Positions 1 to 4,526 of a stretch of DNA of 14,376 nt are shown here, piece after piece. The translations under genes and the position numbers were made by a program. Each line of letters opens with the position of its first letter. The first letter of the stretch is position 1. Source of the stretch: Desulfurococcales archaeon (GTDB lineage: Archaea; Thermoproteota; Thermoprotei_A; Sulfolobales; AG1); NCBI GenBank assembly GCA_026990885.1, contig JALXCO010000216.1, positions 1 through 14,376 of the forward strand. Reading direction: 5' to 3'. Under the pieces are notes generated by a model. The model searched no databases. It was given only the letters and a program-made list of their open reading frames with translations, and was not told the DNA's origin.

Positions 1-215
1 GTAATAGATGCGGTGGATTCCTTCCTAAAGATTTAAATGTCGAAATAGTAGGTGATTATTTCGACTACAACGAGTACCTTCAAATAGTACAGAAATATAG
101 ACTCCTTCCTAATGATGCCCAGATAGCATTAACTTGTCGGCACTACGGCATAGACACTATCTTAACTTTCGACGAAGACCTCAAGAGAATTCCGTGGCTC
201 AAGGTAGTTCCTTAG
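1..215 (+). CDS. VapC-type PIN-domain ribonuclease toxin, C-terminal part (5' end outside window)
   Basis: The frame is open from base 3 to the TAG at 213-215 and encodes about 70 C-terminal residues of a PIN-domain protein. The third PIN acidic motif is visible as YRLLPNDAQIALT, followed by TFDEDLKRIPWLKVVP, which carries the last acidic cluster. The two later VapC copies end in almost the same residues, so the three proteins are paralogues, but here the nucleotide sequence is clearly diverged. VapC toxins are Mg-dependent endoribonucleases that usually cut tRNA or rRNA and are neutralised by a VapB antitoxin; a partner would lie to the left of the window. A perfect inverted repeat, TTGCTC-CT-GAGCAA at 227-240, lies just after the stop. 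The identification as a PIN domain is firm; whether the whole gene is intact cannot be seen. Confidence 0.85.
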   Translation, partial: NRCGGFLPKDLNVEIVGDYFDYNEYLQIVQKYRLLPNDAQIALTCRHYGIDTILTFDEDLKRIPWLKVVP

Positions 216-226
216 CTTCATGAAAA

Positions 227-240
227 TTGCTCCTGAGCAA
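227..240. repeat. Short inverted repeat after the partial vapC
   Basis: TTGCTC, two bases, GAGCAA, beginning 12 bases after the stop codon at 215. It could fold in the 3' end of the mRNA. The following bases are not a clear T-run, so terminator function is only a guess. Confidence 0.35.
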
Positions 241-357
241 AACAAGAACTAATTTGCTTTCATTGTCTGATTTAAAGCGCACGATTATTTCTAGAAAGCA
301 TGATATTAATGAGAGACAGTATTTTCGGATTCAAGTATATGAAGTATAAAGCATATT

Positions 358-379
358 GGGTCGAGAACCCGTAATAGTT
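358..379 (+). promoter_or_regulatory. Inverted repeat plus TATA-like box before vapB copy 1
   Basis: GGGT (358-361), a 5-base loop and ACCC (367-370) are followed by a weak TATA-like TAATAGTT at 372-379, about 27 bases before the TTG at 399. The second module has the same layout with different stem bases (GGC/GCC at 1400-1410). A second TATA candidate, GTATAAAG, lies at 344-351. TA operons are commonly autorepressed by binding at such palindromes; that this one is an operator is inference. Confidence 0.4.
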
Positions 380-398
380 CTTGGGGGTGTATGAGGAA

Positions 399-608
399 TT
401 GTCCAAGGTGGTCAGAGCAGTGTATAAGGATGGCGTGTTGAAGCTTCTGGAGCCTGTAGAGCTTAGGGAAGGTGAGGAGGTATTTGTAAGGTTAGAGAGG
501 TACGAGGATCGTGTCAAGAGGCTCCGGAAGTACCGGGGCATACTGGGTAAGGAGAGCAGAGAGGAGATAGAGGAACTCCTACTTGAGGCCGAGTTCGAGC
601 GCCTTTAA
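399..608 (+). CDS. DUF104/AF2212-like antitoxin (VapB), module copy 1
   Basis: Small acidic protein of 69 residues beginning MSKVVRAVYKDGVLK, the typical start of the archaeal DUF104 antitoxin family: a short strand, then DGVL, then an acidic strand with LREGEEVFVRLE. The C-terminal half is a charged helix (RVKRLRKYRGILGKES, then a Glu-rich end ERL) expected to wrap around the toxin. I chose TTG 399 because it matches the family start and the equivalent TTG at 1437 in copy 2, and because a TATA-like box lies about 26 bases upstream, as for a leaderless transcript. Upstream in-frame TTG 381 and GTG 387 are alternatives that add up to six residues. It lies 20 bases ahead of its cognate toxin gene, which is frameshifted, so this may be an antitoxin without a working partner. 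Role inferred from family and gene order. Confidence 0.82.
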   Translation: MSKVVRAVYKDGVLKLLEPVELREGEEVFVRLERYEDRVKRLRKYRGILGKESREEIEELLLEAEFERL

Positions 609-628
609 AGGTGGAAGGATAAGCCGGG

Positions 629-1074
629 TTGAAGATAGTAGACGTTAACATCTTCGTACAATACCTCTTCGACGGAGACCGTGCTGATGAAGCTGAGAGA
701 CTCCTAGCTTCATATCCGGACCTAGCGGTTACTGTAGGGTAGTAGACGAAGTGGAATTTGTGATAATAAGGCGCCTAGCAAAGAGAAGACTAGGCATTAG
801 GAATCTCAGTAAGCTAAAGGAACACGTAAGAAAGAGGGGATTGGACTTCGCAATCGACATGCTAGAGCGATACACTGAGATGCTTCACGAATTTGACATA
901 ACGGTCCTGAGAGACTACGCAGAACCTAAGGAGCTACTAGAAACAATGAGAATATACCGGCTAACCCCAAGCGACGCTATTATAGCCTTAACCTGCAAGC
1001 ATCACAGCGTAGACACCATCCTAACCTTCGACGAGGACTTCAAGAGAATACCTTGGCTGAAGGTTATACCCTAG
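629..1074 (+). pseudogene. VapC PIN-domain toxin, frameshifted copy 1
   Basis: From TTG 629 the frame reads MKIVDVNIFVQYLFDG, the PIN N-terminus with the first catalytic Asp (D5), and continues to ...DLAVTVG before two consecutive TAG stops at 740-745. The rest of the same domain continues in another frame from about 736: RVVDEVEFVIIRR (second acidic motif), YRLTPSDAIIALT (third) and TFDEDFKRIPWLKVIP (end, stop 1072-1074). Aligned with the intact copy 2 (TSLRTIEET against TV..RVVDEV), the junction lacks about 4 bases. A shorter protein from GTG 751 would lack the first catalytic Asp and is unlikely to be a working nuclease. Explanations are real decay, a sequencing or assembly error, or, less likely, programmed frameshifting. 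Its antitoxin lies immediately upstream. The last 103 bases are identical to the end of copy 2. Confidence 0.8.
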
Positions 1075-1075
1075 G
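973..1075 (+). repeat. 103-bp perfect repeat, copy 1 (3' end of vapC copy 1)
   Basis: Every base from 973 to 1075 matches 1985-2087. The match begins in the third PIN motif and ends one base after the TAG stop; flanks on both sides are diverged. It codes the identical residues DAIIALTC through WLKVIP in both toxins. Confidence 0.95.
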
Positions 1076-1161
1076 GGCTCTATCTGGTTTTTACTGGGCT
1101 TAGGTACCATAGGCGTCCTATAATACATAATGATTATCAAGACCTCAAGACCGTGAGTCCC

Positions 1162-1178
1162 GGTCGCGTTTTGCGACC
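1162..1178 (+). terminator. Stem-loop after vapC copy 1
   Basis: GGTCGC, loop GTTTT, GCGACC: a perfect 6-bp stem 88 bases after the vapC stop. Module 2 has a different stem (CCTCG/CGAGG, 2162-2180) at the equivalent place, so a hairpin is kept while its sequence is not. No T-run follows, so it may be an mRNA 3' structure and not a classical terminator. Confidence 0.4.
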
Positions 1179-1233
1179 TTAACTACCGAGATCTTATACA
1201 CCTAGCTTGATGGCAACTTAGAGTGGTTTGTGG

Positions 1234-1283
1234 CGAGCCCGTCGGGATCTAAACCCGGGACTCTACGGCTCCGAAGGCCCGGG
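1234..1283 (-). pseudogene. Degenerate 3' half of a tRNA-Arg(UCG)-like gene
   Basis: Read on the minus strand, it runs from the anticodon arm (loop CTTCGGA, anticodon UCG) through a variable region and a T-arm with stem CCGGG and loop TTTAGAT, to an acceptor-like CGGGCTCG. The outer anticodon-stem pairs are lost, the invariant T-loop C56 is T, and the D-arm and 5' acceptor strand are absent. It shares CGGCTCCGAAGGCC and most of the T-arm with the fuller copy at 2239-2314. A tRNA 3' half starting at the anticodon arm is also the usual att core of archaeal integrative elements, so this could be an old integration scar; its place in the duplicated module shows it also moved as part of the tandem duplication. 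Confidence 0.6.
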
Positions 1284-1313
1284 ATATAAAAAACAATGTT
1301 TCCAGAGGAAGCA

Positions 1314-1380
1314 ATAGTCTGGAGACACTCTTTGCGAACGATTATCCACCTAGGGTGTCATTGCTGATAATCTGGAGACA
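1314..1380. repeat. Pair of direct repeats ATARTCTGGAGACA with internal inverted repeats
   Basis: Copies at 1314-1327 and 1367-1380 match at 13 of 14 bases. The second continues into CTGGA-GACA-TCCAG (1372-1385), a perfect 5-bp palindrome; the first is preceded by TTTCCAGA (1299-1306), nearly the inverse of TCTGGAGA. They lie 50-120 bases before vapB copy 2 and are not seen before vapB copy 1. They could be regulatory sites or a trace of the duplication junction. Confidence 0.5.
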
Positions 1381-1399
1381 TCCAGCGGAAAGGCTAATT

Positions 1400-1418
1400 G
1401 GCTCGTTGCCTATAAGAT
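1400..1418 (+). promoter_or_regulatory. Inverted repeat plus TATA box before vapB copy 2
   Basis: GGC (1400-1402), loop TCGTT, GCC (1408-1410), directly followed by TATAAGAT (1411-1418), which sits 26 bases before the TTG at 1437. This matches a leaderless archaeal promoter with a small palindrome next to the TATA box. The equivalent site of module 1 is at 358-379. Confidence 0.45.
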
Positions 1419-1436
1419 TAGATGGGTGCAAGGGGG

Positions 1437-1640
1437 TTGTCTAGGGTAATTAAAGTGAGATATAGGGGCGGCGTGCTGGTGCCTGAGGAGCCCCTTGACT
1501 TGGAGGAGAACAAAGAGCTTCTCGTTAAGATAATCGATGTAGAGGAGAGGAAAAGAATACTAGAGAAATATCGCGGTGCTTTAGGTCGTGTAGACCCAAG
1601 GCTCCTAGAGGAGGCAATAGAAGAGGCCGAGCACCTGTGA
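1437..1640 (+). CDS. DUF104/AF2212-like antitoxin (VapB), module copy 2
   Basis: Protein of 67 residues, MSRVIKVRYRGGVLVPEE at its start, followed by the acidic strand LDLEENKELLVKIIDVEE and a charged C-terminal helix containing ILEKYRGALGRVDPR and a Glu-rich end. It is clearly homologous to copy 1 (KYRGxLG is shared). TTG 1437 is preferred from the family start and the TATA box 26 bases upstream; ATG 1422 is the alternative and adds MGARG. The stop TGA overlaps the GTG start of the toxin gene (GTGA at 1637-1640), so the two are translationally coupled. It should bind and silence the downstream VapC and, with it, repress the promoter; both roles follow from family knowledge. Confidence 0.85.
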   Translation: MSRVIKVRYRGGVLVPEEPLDLEENKELLVKIIDVEERKRILEKYRGALGRVDPRLLEEAIEEAEHL

Positions 1641-2086
1641 TATACGTTGACTCTAACGCTCTGGTCTATCTGCTCCATGATATAAAGCCTAAGTCGGATA
1701 TCGTCGTCAACATCTTATCCAACAGCGATGAGGCCTACACGAGTCTTAGAACAATAGAGGAGACCTCATATATTCTTATAAGGATATATTTTAGCAAGCA
1801 TTACGGAGCCGGAGGCATACATCAGGTAAGAGAATTGATAAGAAAATACGGCTTAGAACAAGTCAATGACGAACTAACTACTCTACGTCGCCTGCTATCA
1901 GATTACAATATAATAACGTTACAGGACAAGGCGACTATAGACGAAATACACGAGACAATGATTAAATACCGCCTGCTCCCAGGGGACGCTATTATAGCCT
2001 TAACCTGCAAGCATCACAGCGTAGACACCATCCTAACCTTCGACGAGGACTTCAAGAGAATACCTTGGCTGAAGGTTATACCCTAG
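1637..2086 (+). CDS. VapC-type PIN-domain ribonuclease toxin, intact copy 2
   Basis: 149-residue single-domain PIN protein, normal length for VapC. All acidic positions are visible: D5 in YVDSNALVY, E41/E42 in LRTIEET, D117 in LLPGDAIIALT and D136/D138 in LTFDEDF. PIN toxins bind Mg or Mn through these residues and cleave RNA, typically tRNA or the 23S sarcin-ricin loop; the target here cannot be read from the sequence. The GTG start at 1637 overlaps the stop of the antitoxin gene, the usual antitoxin-first order. The C-terminal 33 residues are identical in DNA (103 bp including the stop) to frameshifted copy 1 upstream and closely similar in protein to the partial copy at the window start. 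Confidence 0.92.
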   Translation: MIYVDSNALVYLLHDIKPKSDIVVNILSNSDEAYTSLRTIEETSYILIRIYFSKHYGAGGIHQVRELIRKYGLEQVNDELTTLRRLLSDYNIITLQDKATIDEIHETMIKYRLLPGDAIIALTCKHHSVDTILTFDEDFKRIPWLKVIP

Positions 2087-2087
2087 G
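1985..2087 (+). repeat. 103-bp perfect repeat, copy 2 (3' end of vapC copy 2)
   Basis: Identical to 973-1075 with no mismatch or gap. Bases just before (CCAGGG here, CCAAGC in copy 1) and after (AGTCC against GGCTC) differ, so the identity is sharply bounded. Confidence 0.95.
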
Positions 2088-2161
2088 AGTCCCATTGTGT
2101 TTGAGCGAGCCTAGATACTATAGACGCATGATTACACCACATGATTATCAATACTGAGTCG

Positions 2162-2180
2162 CCTCGGCTAAAGTTCGAGG
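2162..2180 (+). terminator. Stem-loop after vapC copy 2
   Basis: CCTCG (2162-2166), a 9-base loop and CGAGG (2176-2180), 76 bases after the stop. It is the positional counterpart of the stem-loop at 1162-1178. Role uncertain: 3' mRNA structure or weak terminator. Confidence 0.35.
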
Positions 2181-2238
2181 TTCCCGCATTTGACGCACCC
2201 ATTATTGAGATTAATGATGGCTTAGAAGTCTTGTGAGA

Positions 2239-2314
2239 CGGGTCTGTCGGGATTTGAACCCGGGACCTCCGGCTCCGAAGGCCGGCGCCCTTTCCCCGAC
2301 TGAGCTAAGTGCCC
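2239..2314 (-). tRNA. tRNA-Arg(UCG)-like gene, degenerate acceptor stem (probable tRNA pseudogene)
   Basis: The minus strand gives a 76-base cloverleaf: TA at 8-9, D-stem GCTC/GGGC with loop AGTCGGGGAAA, anticodon stem CCGGC/GCCGG with loop CTTCGGA (anticodon UCG, Arg codon CGA), variable AGGTC, and T-arm CCGGG-TTCAAAT-CCCGA. The acceptor stem is bad: GGGCACT against CAGACCC pairs only at the first three positions, and 49-65 is C-A. CCA is not encoded. A TATA-like box on the same strand (2338-2346) is correctly placed, so it may be transcribed. A related, more damaged 3' half lies at 1234-1283. Most likely a decayed tRNA copy carried in the duplicated module or left by integration. A split-tRNA half is possible but I see no sign of the expected junction. 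Confidence 0.55.
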
Positions 2315-2330
2315 CTTATTTTTCGGCGGG

Positions 2331-2347
2331 TTATAATCTTAAAAGAC
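2331..2347 (-). promoter_or_regulatory. TATA box of the tRNA-Arg-like gene
   Basis: On the minus strand GTCTTTTAAGATTATAA; CTTTTAAGA is centred 28 bases upstream of the tRNA 5' end (2314), the expected distance for archaeal TBP-dependent transcription. Confidence 0.45.
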
Positions 2348-2830
2348 CTGTACTTAGGTTAGTCACCACTTTTGCGTAATGTTTTGCGAAAGCCCATCTT
2401 TTAGTGTTTTTGATTTTTAATGTTTTTATGTGGCATAACTTAATACAGTATTATCTATCAATGGGAATGGTGTGGTTTTAGTTGATGGTTGTATGAGAGG
2501 CTGTATTGATCATGAGTTATGTTGTTGAAGGGCTTTCCCTTTCAAGGGTGTTCTCTTTTCCCATGGTTTATTAGGGTTTGTGTAGGCTGGTTTCTATTTT
2601 GGGTAGCTTTATATGATGCTATTGAACTATTGTGGGCTGCGCGATGTTTTCTGAGGGTCACGATGTAATTGAAAATATTATAGATCTATAGCCTCTTGCG
2701 GTCTCCAAAATGCTTTGGGTATCCAAGATATGTTGTTGGATGAGTCGGTGGGGTTCTTCGATTCTATCTATGTTTATGTCTATGATCCTTTTCTTTTTCT
2801 GTTTGCTCTGGTTTTATTTTTTGTTTTTTA

Positions 2831-2882
2831 ACTTTATTAACAAAATATTTATTAAATTTTTAACCTTATATTGTTAGGTGAT
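2831..2882 (+). promoter_or_regulatory. Promoter and Shine-Dalgarno site of the rhodanese gene
   Basis: A/T-rich boxes at 2831-2841 (ACTTTATTAAC) and about 2848-2857 (TTTATTAAAT) are TATA candidates. AGGTGAT at 2876-2882 is complementary to the archaeal 16S rRNA 3' end and lies six bases (counting from the end of AGGTG) before ATG 2887. The GTG within it is in frame but is better read as part of the ribosome-binding site. Confidence 0.6.
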
Positions 2883-2886
2883 TGGC

Positions 2887-3720
2887 ATGTCTGAGAAATT
2901 AGTTAGGCCTGAATGGTTAAAAGATAATCTTGATTCACCCGGTATAAGGGTTGTTGAGGTCGACTATGATCCTGCTACAGCCTACGATGTTGGCCATATC
3001 CCTGGTGCTGTCCTTGTTGATTGGAGAAAGGATCTCAATAGGTATCCCGAGAGAGATATTATCTCGCCCGAGGATTTCGAGAGGCTTATGGGTAGGCTTG
3101 GGGTTGGTAACGATACGCTGGTTATTCTGTATGGGGACTACAATAACTGGTTTGCTGCTTTTGCCTACTGGATCTTCAAGATATATGGGCATGAAAACGT
3201 TAGGATTCTCGATGGTGGGCGGAAGAAATGGATCGATCTAGGATACCCACTAACCAGAGAAATCCCAAGAGTGGAGAAGACAACCTATAAGGTTTCAAAG
3301 ATAGATCTCACCCAGAGAGCATACTTCCTGGATGTATTAAAGAATCTGAGAAACCCAAAGGTAGCTTTGGTGGATGTGAGGAGCCCGGCGGAATTCAAGG
3401 GCGAGATCTCGGCGCCTCCAGAGTACCCAAACGAGGCCGCTCAGAGAGCAGGGCATATACCCGGAGCCATAAACATACCCTGGGCGCAAGCGGTTAGGGA
3501 GGACGGCACATTTAAGAGTATCGAGGAGCTGAGAAATCTATATGAATCCAAGGGAGTGACCAGGGATAAAGAGGTTATTGTGTACTGTAGAATAGGTGAG
3601 AGAGCGGCCTTCACTTATTTCGTGCTTAAGGAGCTCCTGAAGTACCCTAGGGTTCGCGTGTATGATGGCTCATGGAGCGAGTGGGGTAATCTGGTGGGGG
3701 TCCCTATAGAGAGGGATTGA
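2887..3720 (+). CDS. sseA: Two-domain rhodanese-type sulfurtransferase (thiosulfate or 3-mercaptopyruvate sulfurtransferase)
   Basis: A 277-residue tandem rhodanese, normal length for the SseA/TST family. The N-terminal domain (about 1-125) has VGHIPGAVLVDW and LDGGRKKW but an Asp (D84, in LYGDYNNW) where the active Cys would be, as usual for the inactive domain. The C-terminal domain (about 135-277) has DVRSPAEF, AGHIPGAINIPW and the active loop YCRIGERAA with C234, ending YDGSWSEWG. The enzyme moves sulfane sulfur from thiosulfate or mercaptopyruvate to cyanide, thiols or a sulfur carrier, through a Cys persulfide; the exact donor cannot be told from the loop. Cytoplasmic: no signal peptide. 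ATG 2887 is chosen over GTG 2878 because that GTG lies in the Shine-Dalgarno site. The TusA-like gene follows after nine bases, so the two probably form an operon in which sulfur is passed on. Confidence 0.9.
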   Translation: MSEKLVRPEWLKDNLDSPGIRVVEVDYDPATAYDVGHIPGAVLVDWRKDLNRYPERDIISPEDFERLMGRLGVGNDTLVILYGDYNNWFAAFAYWIFKIYGHENVRILDGGRKKWIDLGYPLTREIPRVEKTTYKVSKIDLTQRAYFLDVLKNLRNPKVALVDVRSPAEFKGEISAPPEYPNEAAQRAGHIPGAINIPWAQAVREDGTFKSIEELRNLYESKGVTRDKEVIVYCRIGERAAFTYFVLKELLKYPRVRVYDGSWSEWGNLVGVPIERD

Positions 3721-3729
3721 GCTAGGTGT

Positions 3730-3966
3730 ATGGGCTTGAGGACTATAGATCTGTCTTACCTAAGCTCGATGTGCTCAACAAGCAGGAGTGATGAGCTCAA
3801 AAACATAGTTATGGATCTTGGTGAGGGTGAGAGGGCTAAGCTGGTTACCAGCGATCCGGAAGTATCGTACGCCATAAAAAGCCTTAGTGACGTTCTAGGG
3901 TATAGGGTTGTTTCTTTCAGGAGGGTTGGCGGGGTTTACGAGATCGTTATCGAAAGATATAGATAA
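3730..3966 (+). CDS. Small TusA/SirA-like sulfur-carrier protein with altered CPxP motif
   Basis: 78 residues with the TusA-fold pattern: a first strand (TIDLSY), a Cys near residue 15 starting a helix (MCSTSRSDELKNIV), a strand GERAKLVTSDPEVSYAIK matching the family's G-x-x-L-x-V-x-(T/S)-D-P motif, a second helix ending in LGYRVVSF and a last strand VYEIVIER. In TusA the Cys carries a persulfide and sits in CPxP; here it is CSTS, keeping the Cys and losing both prolines. Position right after the rhodanese supports a sulfur relay in the cytoplasm. AGGTG at 3724-3728 is only one base from ATG 3730 but seven from TTG 3736, so TTG 3736 may be the true start. Assignment to the family rests on pattern and context, not on a full match. 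Confidence 0.65.
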   Translation: MGLRTIDLSYLSSMCSTSRSDELKNIVMDLGEGERAKLVTSDPEVSYAIKSLSDVLGYRVVSFRRVGGVYEIVIERYR

Positions 3967-4006
3967 ATTAATGCTTTTGTTAATTAACCATGAGTATCAT
4001 TTGCAT

Positions 4007-4027
4007 CTTTTTACTCCTAGTTTTCTT
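4007..4027 (+). terminator. T-rich terminator after the sulfurtransferase pair
   Basis: CTTTTTACTCCTAGTTTTCTT, about 40 bases after the stop at 3966. T-runs of this kind terminate archaeal transcription without a hairpin. The next promoter follows directly. Confidence 0.5.
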
Positions 4028-4044
4028 AATTAAATTTAAATAGT

Positions 4045-4076
4045 AAAATATATACACCTTAAATAATATATAATAT
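4045..4076 (+). promoter_or_regulatory. TATA box of the cupredoxin genes
   Basis: AAAATATATAC (4045-4055) is centred about 26 bases before ATG 4077 and no Shine-Dalgarno site is present, which fits a leaderless transcript starting at or next to the ATG. A second A/T-rich block (TTTAAATA) precedes it. Confidence 0.5.
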
Positions 4077-4520
4077 ATGGTAATGAAAATGGTGTCCCAA
4101 AAAGCAGTTCTGGGGATAGTTGTAGTTATAGTGGTTGCTGTAGCCGCATTCTTCCTGTTAGGAGGCGGCTATGGAAACATATATGGCGCCCCGCAGCAGC
4201 AGGAGGCCCCACAGGCCAAGGAGGAGGTTGGGGGAGCTCCCGAGGGGAATGTTATCGAGATCGAGGTTAAAGCTACGGAATACTCCTTTGAGCCTGCAAC
4301 CATTAGGGTTAAGGCTGGCGATGTTGTCAGGATCAAGATCACTAATGTAGGAAATATATTCCATACATTCACGATCGATGAGTTCAACATAAACGTTAGG
4401 TTGAATCCTGGGCAGAGCGAAACGATAGAGTTCACGGCGGACAAGACTGGAACGTTCACTATATACTGTATACCGCATAAGCCCCTTGGAATGGTTGGGG
4501 ACCTCGTTATCGAGGGATAA
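4077..4520 (+). CDS. Membrane-anchored type 1 copper protein (plastocyanin/sulfocyanin-like cupredoxin)
   Basis: 147 residues. An N-terminal hydrophobic segment (about 10-28, VLGIVVVIVVAVAAFFLLG) serves as signal anchor, followed by a Gly/Pro/Gln linker (to about 57) and one cupredoxin domain (about 58-147). All four type 1 copper ligands are visible: H96 in IFHTF and C131, H134, M139 in YCIPHKPLGM, with plastocyanin spacing. Such proteins carry single electrons on the outside of the membrane between respiratory complexes, for example a bc-type complex and a terminal oxidase; the partners are not in this window. It probably shares an mRNA with the next gene, a second cupredoxin six bases downstream. 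ATG 4077 is the first of three nearby ATGs and fits a leaderless start. Confidence 0.9.
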   Translation: MVMKMVSQKAVLGIVVVIVVAVAAFFLLGGGYGNIYGAPQQQEAPQAKEEVGGAPEGNVIEIEVKATEYSFEPATIRVKAGDVVRIKITNVGNIFHTFTIDEFNINVRLNPGQSETIEFTADKTGTFTIYCIPHKPLGMVGDLVIEG

Positions 4521-4526
4521 GCACCC

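Larger units (their letters stand above)
1076..1436. other. Gene-free spacer between the two VapBC modules
   Basis: No plausible gene in either strand. From the start it holds a stretch with recognisable similarity to the sequence after vapC copy 2 (both contain ATGATTATCAA), a GC stem-loop (1162-1178), a degenerate tRNA 3' half on the minus strand (1234-1283), a pair of direct repeats containing TCTGGAGACA (1314-1380), and the promoter region of vapB copy 2. Confidence 0.7.
2315..2886. other. Gene-free T/G-rich stretch upstream of the rhodanese gene
   Basis: About 570 bases with no credible gene. The plus strand is strongly T- and G-rich with many T-runs (for example around 2410-2430 and 2787-2830), unlike the coding regions. 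The first 30 bases hold the tRNA-like promoter and the last 60 bases are A/T-rich and should hold the promoter of the rhodanese gene. I see no tRNA, repeat array or clear box C/D RNA inside. A decayed gene or a non-coding RNA cannot be excluded. Confidence 0.6.

Noticed and set aside
751..1074. Independent short gene starting at GTG 751
   Set aside because: It would be a PIN domain without its first catalytic Asp; the missing N-terminus is present just upstream in another frame, so a frameshifted vapC explains both.
2612..2656. Possible box C/D guide RNA (ATGATGC ... CTGA)
   Set aside because: The inner boxes are too close to the final CTGA to leave a guide sequence, and the C box deviates from RUGAUGA.
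2658..2813. Minus-strand open stretch of about 50 codons in the T/G-rich gap
   Set aside because: No ATG or GTG start near its beginning, no ribosome site and no recognised domain; probably chance, at most a relic.
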